Origin: Liolophura sinensis
Taxonomy: Eukaryota > Mollusca > Polyplacophora > Chitonida > Chitonidae
Length of the DNA: 64,000 nt
Assembly (NCBI RefSeq): GCF_032854445.1
Contig: NC_088306.1
Span: forward strand, 8,954,193 to 9,018,192
Reading direction: 5' to 3'
The notes under the pieces were generated by a model. It saw nothing but the letters and a program-made list of their open reading frames with translations, was not told the origin of the DNA and ran no database searches. Position 1 is the stretch's first letter; each line of letters opens with the position of its first letter. This document shows positions 34,022-44,573 of the stretch, one piece after another. A program made the translations under genes and the position numbers.

Positions 34022-35002
34022 GTTAAACCAATCACATTACCTAATTCTGGTCATGTGATCACAACAAATTGGACAACTTTTTTAAAGACAATTCAGTCAG
34101 GATGTTCTCACGTTTTCTGTACCCATTATCGAGAAGACCACGATGGTGCTGTTGATAAGGAAAACACCAGTATATTTACTGTAGATATGCAAAAGGTTAT
34201 CCTCCTTCCCAAAATGACCATCAAAGAACATTTCTTTGTTAGCAGATTAGTTGTCTTCAATGAGACATTTGCATCAGTAAAAGAAGACGGTGACTTTGTT
34301 ATTTTGTGGCATGAGGCTATCAGGGGTTGATTAGGAGTTGACATTGCCTCCACGTATATAAAGTGTTTGTGCCTTTGTGAGACAGATTTTGTGATATTCT
34401 GGGCAGACAACTGCACGGGACAAAACAAAAACTGGGTCCCTTACACGGTGTTGTGTTGGTGTGTCAATCAACCCTGGGGCCCACAAAGTATCACAATGAA
34501 GTATTTTGAAAGGGGACACACTTTTATGCATGCAGACAGCGTCCATGGCTGCATTGGAAGGAAAATGAAGAAATGTCCCGAGATTTGTAATTTCCAGGAC
34601 TTCGTAGATTTGTGTGACAAATCGGGAACTAAGATCAAGCCAATCACAATGCAATACCATGACTTTTATGAATTTGAGGACGGTCACGGTAATAGAAAGT
34701 CCAAGAACGTAACGCTACCTCATCTCAGCTCCATATCAGTGGCAGAATTTCGTAAAGGTTCACGCGCAATGTGGTTTAAGGAGGGTTTTGAAGGAGACTA
34801 CATGTACCAGGAAGTTGACTTTCTTAAACCAAAGTTCAGACTGGACTTTACACCAACACAGAATGAACCAAGAGGAATTCCTAACGTGAAACGCCAGAAT
34901 ATTCTGAAACTGGCCGATTCATTCCCCGCTGCTAAGAGGAAATTCTGGCAGGAAATTCCAGTAAATGACAACAATGATGACCTTGTTGAACACTTTGGGT
35001 GA
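34022..35002 (+). pseudogene. Transposase-like protein, C-terminal part with one in-frame stop
   Basis: A single frame runs from 34022 to the TGA at 35000-35002, interrupted only by TGA at 34328-34330. Before the stop: a VDMQKVILLPKM segment and RLVVFNETFASV. After it: FVIFWADNCTGQNKNW (Asp at 34406-34408), ERGHTFMHADSVHG, and a lysine-rich region. DNCxGQN followed by GHxxMxxDxxHG is a pattern I associate with a widespread invertebrate transposase-like family with an RNase H-type DDE core. No initiator ATG precedes the first motif and the N-terminal half is missing, so this copy is truncated and non-autonomous unless the stop is a recent point mutation and upstream exons exist. Family name uncertain. 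Confidence 0.75.
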
Positions 35003-35497
35003 TTCCTAAATATGTAATCAAGCTGCAGTTGCTGCTATTCCTCGAAAATGTCTCAGACTGGTAGATTTATTTACCACGGCTAAGATAAAATTCTGGCTGG
35101 AAATCACAGCAAATCATGATCTTGTTGATTAGTTAAAACACTTGTTTTATGTATTCAAACTACACTTGGTGTTATTTCTCTGATAATTGTTCATGTGTTA
35201 GGCAATAAAGTGAAGTTATCACGCTGCTGTTGACATACTAGGCTTTTGTTGATAAAATGTTTTAGTTGAAGGATTGGTTAGATCAGGTAAAACATAGTAA
35301 GTCATTTTGTAACCAAATTAAACCAGTAACAATAATATACCTATGTGAGCTGAAAAGGCATCTAATTGTCTTGATCTAAAATGCCGAAATAAAATTTATT
35401 TCATATTTTGCAGCTTAATCCTGAAACAAAACACGTTTCCTTTGTTTCCTCCAATTTGCATTCAACTGACTAACTAGGTTTTTCCAGATTACAGGAG

Positions 35498-35585
35498 CAA
35501 TGTCAACACGAGACGTCTGCGCACCAATGTCACCATGAGACGTCTGCGCATCAATGCCACCATGAGACGTCTGCGCACCAATGTC
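35498..35585. repeat. 27-bp minisatellite, right part (about 3 copies)
   Basis: Continuation of the array at 33412-33659, same period and AGACGTCT core. These copies carry ACCATGAGAC where most left copies have ACCACGAGAC. Confidence 0.93.
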
Positions 35586-36377
35586 CAACTTTGATACATA
35601 TTTTTTACCAACAAATGATATTCCAGTATGGTACTGATTTCACTCAGTCGCCTTTAACATACCTTGCGCCTCTCCAACATCGCTGAAAACTGCTGACTGA
35701 CTCTCTTTGGGTGATTCCGTCCTATTTTCGCACTGAATATATTTTCCTAGTTCTTTAGTGGTTTGTGTTATATGTCGTTTTGGGAATTGGCCTTGCGATT
35801 ATTGACCTGGAACGTTCTTATTGGTATACGGCTGGTATACGAATGTTTGGCTTTTTTTTTTCTTGTTGTAGATTGCTCGTTTAGTGTATGTTTTCCTTTT
35901 GGTAGTGACGTAATACGCAGAACAGCAGTATAACCTTAGATTATACTACATGTAGAGTGAAACCAGATCAGCGACGACAGTGTGATACTTGAGATATGGT
36001 CACCTAAAACCGGAAGAATCATTCATGCAGATCCTTATAAAGTAGTACCACACACGTCCATTACACCATTATTTAAGCAGGATTTGATCAAAAAAAAGGA
36101 TACAGTGACGTTAATTACACTGTGATCTAGAATTAGTCAATATATTGTCTTGTCATCAGATTTAATACACAATTGCATGAGAAAAAGCAATGGGGACAAG
36201 ACCCCAGAGATTTAGTCAGCCAGCAGAACCCTTGGGTACATAGGCATATCGTATTTGTCCGAAATGTCTTTACATAGCTCATTTGGTATCTCCTTGATTT
36301 GTGGGAAGAATTCCCCATTTCTGCCTCATATTTCATATCAACATTAGACTTCCATATTTAATATCTATCCATGACCT
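35586..36377. other. Repeat relics, no gene recognised
   Basis: About 35935-36020 is a minus-strand copy of the unnamed interspersed repeat (AGCGACGACAGTGTGATAC). At 35773 GTCGTTTTGGGAATTGGCCT with GACCTGGAACGTTCTT resembles 8218-8258 and 39193-39240, so a further unnamed repeat family may exist. Confidence 0.45.
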
Positions 36378-36690
36378 TCCGATGAACGACAGGAGAGAAA
36401 GTCATCATGAGTTGGACTTGAATCCACAGGTAATTGGTAACAGGCTCCAGGGCCATTGTATCGAGCTGACTTGAATCCACAGGTAATTGGTAACAGACTC
36501 CTGGACAATGTGTCGAGCTGACTTGAATCCACAGGTAATTGGTAACAGGTTCCTGGGCCGTTGTGTCGAGCTGACTTGAATCCACAGGTAATTGGTAACA
36601 GACTCCTGGACAATGTGTCGAGCTGACTTGAATCCACAGGTAATTGGTAACAAACTCCTGGGCCATTGTGTCGAGCTGATACGCTAGGTT
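36378..36690. repeat. 52-53 bp minisatellite derived from a SINE head, 5 copies
   Basis: Units start GACTTGAATCCACAGGTAAT and end near CGAGCT. Units 2 and 4 are identical by eye and alternate with other variants, giving a ~105-bp dimer. The unit corresponds to the minus-strand tRNA-like half of SINE family 1 (GGACTTGAACTCACAGCG, then TTGGTGAGAGGCTCCTGGG, then TCATTGTGCCG), and the left flank (AGAGAAAGTCATCATGAG) is SINE body. The array therefore arose by amplification inside a SINE. Confidence 0.8.
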
Positions 36691-36819
36691 TCCGATTTAA
36701 TATGCTTATGGAATGGCCTAAAAATATTGTTTTATGAAATTGTCAATATGATGGTTTCGTTTCAGGATTGGATTATGGCATGGAATTTCTAAATGGACTG
36801 GCTCTTTCAGTTGGTTATT

Positions 36820-37690
36820 ACAACTGACAATATATCCAACACTGATTATTGCCAACTATCACACTGTCGTAGCTGTTCTGGATTTACTCTCTGTGCTGTA
36901 CGTCTTTTATAGTATTGTATTCTTGCATAAACCATGATTATCCTGGTAGGCTATGTATCCCAGGGGCATGGTACCTTAGTCTTATTCTAATGTGATTGTA
37001 TGTTAAATGTGATGACAACACATTTTGAGTATTTCTAGACGAGTGACGCCTAATAAATTTCAATTAACATCACTGCATTTTTCCCCCTAATTCTGCTCAA
37101 GCCATATTGCTAGGGGCGTGTAATTTGCTACTATTTACGCATTTACATGAACAGTAAGAATAAAAAGGCCGTATTTCACCGGCCATTTGCCAACTATCAC
37201 ACTGTCGTCGCTGCTTTGGTTTTACTCACTATGCTGTACGTCTATCACACTATCGTCGTTGCTCTGGTTTTACTCCTTATGCCGTACGTCTTTAATTATA
37301 TTAATCTGATTGTATGATAAATGTGATGACAACACAGTATTTTGAGGAATTCTAAACCGTGTAATTTGCTACTACTGATGCATTTACCTGAACAGTTAGA
37401 ATAAAACCCTAACTCAGTTAACTAATAAGTTAACTGAGAGGCGTATTTCACCGGTTACGTGTGGTCATTTGCCAGCTATCGCACTGTCGACGCTGCTCTG
37501 ATTTCACTCTCTGTGGTGTACGTCAATAATCACATTAATGTTATTGTATATAAAATTGTGTTATTAACTGACTAGAGTCGTATTTCACCGGTTACCTGTG
37601 TCCATTTGTCAGCTATCATATTGTCGTCGTTGCTCTGGATTTGCTCCCTACGCTGTACATCTTTAATAGTATTTGCGTCAGGGCTTTTAA
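36820..37690 (+). repeat. Cluster of an unnamed interspersed repeat, at least 4 iterations
   Basis: Repeated blocks in fixed order: GGCGTGTAATTTGCTACTA, GCATTTACxTGAACAGTTAG, AATAAAACCCTAACT, GTATTTCACCGGTTAC, GCCAGCTATCACACTGTCG, CGCTGCTCTGGTTTTACTC, TGCTGTACGTCTTTA. Iterations end near 36910, 37280, 37530 and 37675, all plus strand. No terminal inverted repeats, polymerase III boxes or tail were recognised. Confidence 0.8.
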
Positions 37691-38619
37691 AATGTCGTAA
37701 CTGGAGTGTTCTAATTACAAGAAAGGCCAAGCATTGTTCACAACAGACGTCGATTTTCTTCATGATACATGGTGTAGAATACCCTCTAATCCCAAACGCA
37801 TATTTACATTTGAATATTTTGCAGTGGCTTAAATAATAACAAGAAAAAAGTGCAAAAGTTTCACCAACAGACTGACTGTCTTTACATACAAAGCGACTTA
37901 CACTCCACCTTGCATTAAAAACAAAACGGTATATAAGAACCTTCTGAACGTGAAACCTGCACGAGCGATGTGGCTCAGCAATCTGCATGAGAAATCCCTT
38001 CATCCATCTGTTTCAGCCATATAAGGCATCACCTCATGTACAGCTGGAATAGTCTATCCTGGGAAATGGCTTCAGATTTGTAAACCCCATTAGTGAAAGT
38101 AGAGACCGAATTAACATACAGGACTTACCCCGACTAAATGTAGTCATTCCCCAGAAAAGACTCCAAGTATTACTACTGCTGTGCGTGCTTGCGTGCTTGG
38201 GGTCTACTGCTGTGCTGTTAGGCCTTATGCGCACATCGGGATGTGTTTTCTCTGTTGTGAACTTATCCAAACAACTTTTTTTATAGCAAAGAGCCACTCG
38301 ATTTATTTGTTCTACGAGAACAGACGTCTGAAGCCCCGCCTTCAAAAACAACTGATAAAGGGGTTGAATTACCGGAGTCTTTGAGGTTACAACAGCCTAC
38401 CAAACTGTCTACCTTTCGCGTTTAGCGTGTTAACTCTTCGCTAACGGTACAAATCTAACAGAAAACAAAGCCTGTAGCTCAAATCTTCTTGCCAGTTTTG
38501 ATAAAATTTGATCTATCATAATCAAAATTTCAGGTAATACCAATTACCAAACAAACCGCCAAAGATCTCTCTGATATATCTGATATATTTCACTGCTAGG
38601 TGCCTACATACACGATAGT
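37691..38619. other. Intergenic stretch, no gene recognised
   Basis: The 143-codon minus-strand ORF starting at 38003 runs into the interspersed repeat at its C-terminal end, has no recognisable domain and is not called. Confidence 0.4.
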
Positions 38620-38885
38620 GGGGCCTCCGTGGCTCAGTCGGTTAGCGCGCTAGCACAGCGTAATGGCCCTGGAGTCTCTCACCAATGCGGTCGCTGTGAG
38701 TTCAAGTCCAGCTCATGCTGGCTTCCTCTCCGGCCGTACGTGGGAAGGTCTGCCAGCAACCTACGGATGGTCGTGGGTTTCACCCGGGCTCTGCTCGGTT
38801 TCCTCCCACCATAATGCTGGCCGCCGTCGTATAAGTGAAATATTCTTGAGTACGGCGTAAAACACCAATCAAAAAAAAAAACAAA
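38620..38885 (+). mobile_element. tRNA-derived SINE family 1, full length, well preserved
   Basis: Begins GGGGCCTCCGTGGCTCAGTC, with A-box GGCTCAGTCGGTTAGCGCG and B-box-like GAGTTCAAGTCC, followed by the complete body. The tail is CAATC(A)n rather than (AAAT)n. Together with 55364-55638 it is the best reference copy of the family here. Confidence 0.95.
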
Positions 38886-39089
38886 AACATACACGATAGT
38901 TTAAGCGATAGATAATTATTGATGGTAAAAAGTCACCATGGATCCAATGATCTTACGTGAAATGATAATAAATATTATGCATTCAGTTATCATTCATCTA
39001 TGGTTGACGACTTCTGTCTGTGAGCACGATATTAAATCTATATAACAAGATTTCCCAGCATCGCCTTCATCTGCTGTGTAAGCCAGTAT

Positions 39090-39165
39090 GACCATTAGCC
39101 AGCTATCGCACTGTTGTCGCTGCTCTGGTTTTACTCTCTCTCTGTTGTGCGTCTTTACTTTATAA
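39090..39165 (+). repeat. Unnamed interspersed repeat, 3' fragment
   Basis: CCAGCTATCGCACTGTTGTCG and CTGCTCTGGTTTTACTCTC, matching the 3' half of the 36.8-37.7 kb repeat. Confidence 0.75.
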
Positions 39166-39839
39166 TGTAATAGGGATCTTTTTGGACTGAAGAGTAGTCC
39201 CGTTTTGGGTATTGACATTACGATTATTGAACAGGCCGTCCATTTTTGTTCACAGCTGGTATGCAAACTATCGACGCATATATATGAGGTGGCTCGTAAA
39301 TCGTGTATTAAATCTGTAGTAACCATATTTCAAGAAATATTGATTTATTTGGTGATCCCTCCACCCATAGCGCGTCGGATATCTGGGCTTGTGTCATGTT
39401 GGTGGCCTTCTTATCAAGACATTTCTTTGGTGGCAGAAACGTTCAAGTCCATAAACTATTAAATCGGAAATTGTCAGATTTGTTGGCCACAAATTCATGA
39501 TAACACTCTTTTATAATGTAGTGTAAGAAAAGAAATGAACGATGACAAAAAAAATAGAGCGTCAGTTTCATTGGATTTGTTTGATTCAAAAAAATTGGAT
39601 GCATTTTCGTGCGGATGTGACCAGTCAAATGCAGTATTACACGTATAAACTCGGACATTATTGATTAAATGGCTCGACTCTTCACGAGAGTTGCTTATGT
39701 GCGGAAAAGATTACCATATAAAATGTTATGGTTAACCTCCCAACAAAGAAAATAGGTCGATCTTATTAAAAGGGCACCTTACTGGTCAAGATCCCATCGC
39801 CTTGGAACCGATAAACGCTGTTTCCGAATTCTGAGTACT

Positions 39840-41745
39840 TAGTGTAATGTTGAAACATCAAACCACGTCTTTTAGCACTCAAACGTTTATATACTTGTAT
39901 ATTTACATATAAATCATTTGCCGTTTCTGGTGTGATATTCAAACTTTTGATCTCCCGGTATGTTGCTTCAAACCTTCAACTAATCATTCTAAAATATGGC
40001 TGCCATATAGCTGTGTAAGGCTTTTTCATATTTCGACCCATAAATCGAAAATTCATTTTCTCTAAAGGTTAAACTTTTACTAAATTTTTCATTTCAATTT
40101 TACTCCAGAGCTCATTTCTTGGCAGCTTTAATTATTCCCGGACCAGTTTCAAACTCCACGGTCAAATTTTCATTGCCATCATCTATAAACAATATACACG
40201 TATATACATGTAAAAATATCTACGTTATGTTTTTTTTTATATCTCGTGTTGTTAAAGTCAGGACTAATTCAGGCTAACGTCAGTTGTCATTTGATGTGTG
40301 GTCAAATCAGGAAATCAATTTCAGCTGAATAGTATTGCTTTTTGGCTCTTTCTCCATTGTATGTGAAAGACCTGCTGTAATTTTCGAGGAATAATTCCAT
40401 ATACAGATTATTCCCTATACCCGATATACCCCATGAGAACAGGACAAGTACCTTGCGGAATACAAGACTAGTTTACAATCTACCTATTTCTGTACGCAAC
40501 CATTTGAAAATTTCCAGAATTTGCGGTTAACATCCGTGTTCAATCGCCATTCTCAACACAAAGTAGTTCGCCCTTGTGTAATAATCCGCGTATGTGTAAT
40601 AATCCATAAATTCGGTGCAGAGCACGAAGTTGGGTGTGTGTCTTGTTGGGCACATGTTTGTCTTGGCTCTCCGAAAGCTGAATAAAAGAGACAAGTATCG
40701 ACTGTCTGATGCTTACATAACATCGATCACTTTCATGTCGCATGTGAGAAAAAATGAGAAGCCAAGGCTACTCGTTCCACACATTACCATTATTTTCATG
40801 AGGACCGTGACCAAAGGCAAGAAAATTTTGTGCCCCTCGGTGGACACATTTGTATTGATCACAATTCTGTCCAAACACTGTACAGAATTCTGTCCGCGAT
40901 AGAATTACTGTACAGAAATGGAAAAAAAATCACCAGAGAGAGTAATATCAGAGAAGTGACGACAGTTTAACAACTGACAAATCTTCACCCACCTCTTGTT
41001 AGTTTAACTGATTCAGATCTTTATTATAATTGTTCATGCAAATGCTTAAATAGTAGCATCTCGTGCGCCCATTGGCACCAGTATGAATGATATTTGCATT
41101 TTGCCGGGCACCACGGATGGTGAATTATTCAATATACTATATTACCACCACCTTGAACATTACCAAAGACAATGTATATCCCAGTGCTGTGGAGAATCAT
41201 TGCCTAATACAGAATCATATTCGCGTGAGACTAAACAGAATCCTTTTCCAATAGCTGTAAAATTTCAGACATTTTGTCATTAAATTCCATTATTTTAATA
41301 TAATTAAAAATGCAGCCTTGAAGTCGCGGGTCAAGCTCCGCCAGCTGAGATTCTATTAGTTGTTCATTTTGACCGGCGAGAAGGATCTATTCTTGACAGT
41401 CATTAACGTTGTCGAAGTCATTCCAAAAGTTCACAGAAGACAAATGTAGCTAATCATTAAAACGACTTTGTGTTTACTTGGTGTATTTGTTAGCTTCTGA
41501 TTTTCTACAACCGCGACGAGAAGATGGGTTATGTCGCAGTATACAGCTGCGTAGACTGTCCACACTACCATTCTGCCCACCACCCCCACCGTCAACCCAC
41601 AGGGCCGGCCCAGCCTTTCAGAGCAGCGTCCGGCGTGCCATATGTTTCGTTAGTTGGAAATCCGATCACGGAAAATGAATGTTCTTTTGCAGTGACAGCG
41701 CTTTTTGTCTCAGATCGCTCGTTTTTTATGAAGTCGAGCTTTTAA
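39840..41745. repeat. Diverged segmental repeat, copy 1
   Basis: Collinear with 43143-45490. Shared blocks: GTAATGTTGAAACATCAAAC, TATAAATCATTT, TAATCCATAAAxTCGGxGCA, CACGAAGTxGGGTGTGTGTC, TGTTTGTCTTGGCTCTCC, AAATTCCATTATTTTAAT, AACGTTGTCGAAGTCATTCC, GAAGATGGxTTATGTCGCAG and CAGCCTTTCAGxGCAGCGTC. No intact gene is seen. A minus-strand copy of the unnamed repeat lies at about 40955-41070. Confidence 0.85.
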
Positions 41746-41814
41746 GTCGTAAATTCTTCGGCTGTATGTATTTATCTCGGATAGGCAGTGTGGATCTTAG
41801 CTTTTAGCCTAATC

Positions 41815-42505
41815 CAAACGTTTCCACTCAATTAACAAGAATATACCAAAGAGTCCAGATGCTGCTATGAAAGGACAGCAATCCGTTTTTAGAGGAGGGA
41901 GTGGACATAGCCATAACAAAGCGTCACCCCATTAATCAAAGCTTCATTGATTTGCATTAAGGTCACTTGCAAGGGCCATTTCCACCATAACTGCTGCGTT
42001 CCCCGCCGCGGCTCACGCAGCGTTAACACACGTTGAAGTTTTCCCGCCACATGCGGTTTGACCGCAAATCACAGTGTGAGAAAAGCAAATTTGTGCTATC
42101 TACTTCAATAATCGATTTGGAAGATTCTTTGTAATTCGGACTCGCATTATCAAACAGGATTGGATTTTTTTCAACTTCCAAGATTATTTCTTACTGTTAC
42201 GTCCACCTTTCACTTTGTAATGTTTGTAGATACACTGAATAAATACTGTATATGTATTCAGGCTCAATACACCACAATTTCTACCAGCCAATCAAACCAA
42301 AAGATGCAACGGAAATCGCAGTGAAATCAGTCGAGGGAGTGACTGGATGTGGAAAACGCTGCGGCCATTTGCAGTCCGATTCCCTCTGTAATTACAGTGG
42401 TTACGGTTGTAATTATTTATATTAGAAGCGATCCACTGCGGGTGCCGTAGCAGGAAAAGTTGCGGGAATCGCTGCGATTATCGTACTCAGTGGAAACGGT
42501 CATTG
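41815..42505. other. Between the two segmental copies; possible small inverted-repeat element
   Basis: CGTTTCCACTCA at about 41819 and TCAGTGGAAACG at about 42487 face each other, and GCTGCG motifs recur inside. No convincing target duplication was found, so a MITE is only suspected. Confidence 0.25.
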
Positions 42506-42599
42506 ACGGTGTGGCCGAATTTTGAGCAAAAGCCCTCGAAACTGCATGGCTTTTGGGAAATTTTCTTTTACAATGATTCCTGGGTCTCAACAGTTACAG

Positions 42600-42720
42600 A
42601 ACAGTTAGAATGAAATCCCAAATGCGGTAAAGTTTTTACTCAACTCTGCTAAAGCTGAGATGTTAAGAGGCGTGTAATTTGCTACTATTTGTGCATTTAC
42701 ATAAACAAAATATGCTATTC
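42600..42720 (+). repeat. Unnamed interspersed repeat, 5' half
   Basis: GAACAGTTAGAATGAAATCCC and AGGCGTGTAATTTGCTACTA with GTGCATTTACAT; block order is permuted relative to 37.1-37.5 kb. Confidence 0.65.
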
Positions 42721-43812
42721 TTATAGGTAATTATTCATTTTGGAAGTGACTATGGAAAACCGTCAACTTCTCTAAATAGCCCACTGGTTTGCCATCATTT
42801 TCTCGAGACATTACTTTTAACTCGTGGAAGAAAACTTTCAGCAAGACGACGACAAATGAATAATCCATCCTAGAAGCTGATGATCAAAGGGTCACGATAA
42901 TTTCTCATATAAAAACGCAGATAAAAACACGTGTAGTTGAAAGCGAAACGAAATGACATATAATTGGTAGATGTTTACGTATGCTCCCTGGGAGGGCTTT
43001 AATGAAGTTAGCGATGTACGACCACATTTCCAAGAAAGAATTAACATAATGGTGGGCTTTGAAGCTATAATGAAGTGCAAAATGTATGTACTAATAAACT
43101 TCTGAAAATGTGTGACATACCGTATGTCGGTGTAGCCGCTATGTGTAATGTTGAAACATCAAACCAGAGCTTTTAACGCTCAATCGTTTATATATTTATA
43201 TATTCACATATAAATCATTTTGTCGTTTGATGCGTGACATCACCACGTTAAAATGCAAACTGCCCTTTCCGCGCATGTTGCATTAGATCTTCAAGTAATC
43301 ATTCTAAGACATGCCAGTCACATACTTGAGTACTGCTTTGTCACTTGTGACACAAAGAGCGAAAAAATAGAAATTAACAACACGTGATGTTTTCACATTA
43401 AACTGTAAAGGAAGCAGATGTTTCTCGCCCCATTCTTAGATAAGCTAAGCCTTACCTATTCTATTCGCTGCTGGGGAACCCGGGGGAGGAATTTAAGCGA
43501 ATAGGCTTTACGTAATTATTTCGGTCCAAACTTGAACTCATTTTTAAACGCTTGCATGGGTCAGATATGAAGCATTTTAATTTCTCTTACGGCTGAACTT
43601 TGTTATTTTTATCCCAAGTTGTTATGTTAATGTCAAGACTTACTCAAGCTATGCTTGCTGATTTAATGTGTTCACAAATTAAATTTCAACTAAGTAAAAT
43701 TTGCCTCCCGACGCTTACTTGTATGTGTGAGTTCCACAACGATTTTCGAGGAATAATCCCATATACCAAATACTTCCGAGGCTCCATATACGTCATGAGA
43801 ACTGAACAAACA

Positions 43813-44028
43813 TCAAGTGGAATACAAGACTGGATTACAGTCTACCCTTTCCTGCACGCAGCCGTTTGAAGATTTCCAGAATTTGTAGCCAATATCCGTG
43901 TCCAAACAATCGCCATCCTCAACACAAAGTAATTCGCCATCGATAAAGTGCCCTTCTATAATAATGCGTGTATAATCCATAAAGTCGGCGCAGTGCACGA
44001 AGTCGGGTGTGTGTCTTATTGGGCACAA
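43813..44028 (-). CDS. Possible relic or exon of a small cysteine-rich protein (weak)
   Basis: Minus-strand frame of 71 codons with six cysteines (VHCADFMDY, GELLCVEDGDCLD, NGCVQERVDCNP) and no ATG at its left edge. The homologous region of copy 1 (about 40480-40660) keeps the start (HTPNFVLCTEFMDY) but is then shifted and stopped by small indels. Either copy 2 holds a real exon or both are decaying. Function unknown. Confidence 0.2.
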   Translation of the reverse strand: MCPIRHTPDFVHCADFMDYTRIIIEGHFIDGELLCVEDGDCLDTDIGYKFWKSSNGCVQERVDCNPVLYST

Positions 44029-44436
44029 TGTTTGTCTTGGCTCTCCCGAAAGCTAATGACGAGAGAACATCATCGACTGAAGTTGCCGTCCTAGGCTCAG
44101 CCCAACATCGATCATTCTCAAAATGCATGTCAGGAATGAAGAAAAGCCAAAACTATAGCCCCAAAACATTACCATGATTTTTTAATGACAGTGACCAAAG
44201 GCAATAAACATTTGCGCCCAGTGGTAGACAATTACAGGCATTGTTCACTAAAGCCATCAGGTCAAAGGCCGGTAAAATGCTCGAAACGAGGCATAAGCAT
44301 AGCAAAGAGTTTCTTTCTCTGGATCAAGGCATTTTTGTATGGGGCGGTGGGGAGAATTCTGTCCTATCACAAACGGTCACAGGTATCCGGTGAAATTAAG
44401 CCTCCTTATGCTGTAGTCTTTTATAACATCAGTTTA

Positions 44437-44573
44437 CCGGTCTGGCAGCAACCTACTGATAGTCGTGGGTTTCCCACGGGTTCAGCCCGGTTTCCCCAAT
44501 CATAATGCTGGCCGCCGTCTTATAAGTGAAATATTCATGAATATGGCGTAAAACACCAATCAAATAAATAAAT
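44437..44573 (+). mobile_element. SINE family 1, 3' fragment
   Basis: From CCGGTCTGGCAGCAACC through GCCGCCGTCTTATAAGTG to an ATCAAATAAATAAATC tail; inserted in segmental copy 2. Confidence 0.9.

Larger units (their letters stand above)
33660..35497 (+). mobile_element. DNA transposon, 1,838 bp, inserted in the 27-bp minisatellite
   Basis: Left end CTCCTGTCATCTGGAAAAAC (33660-33679) and the reverse complement of the right end CTCCTGTAATCTGGAAAAAC (35478-35497) match at 19 of 20 bases, and similarity continues to about 31 bases (CTAGTxAGTCA). The flanks are a 4-bp CAAT duplication and the same minisatellite on both sides. Within 400 bases of the left end and 230 of the right end, the motif AACCTAGTAAGTCA recurs in both orientations (near 33806, 33858, 33880, 33912, 33993, 35290), as subterminal transposase-binding sites do. 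The interior holds a partial transposase gene. A 4-bp duplication is known for the Sola superfamily, but the assignment is inference. Confidence 0.9.

Noticed and set aside
34331-34687. 118-codon minus-strand ORF
   Set aside because: Antisense shadow of the transposase-like frame.
37572-38003. 143-codon minus-strand ORF
   Set aside because: Its C-terminal part overlaps the unnamed interspersed repeat; no domain or splice sites recognised.
41815-42505. MITE with CGTTTCCACT ends
   Set aside because: Inverted ends are only ~12 bases and no target duplication was found; kept only as a weak note.
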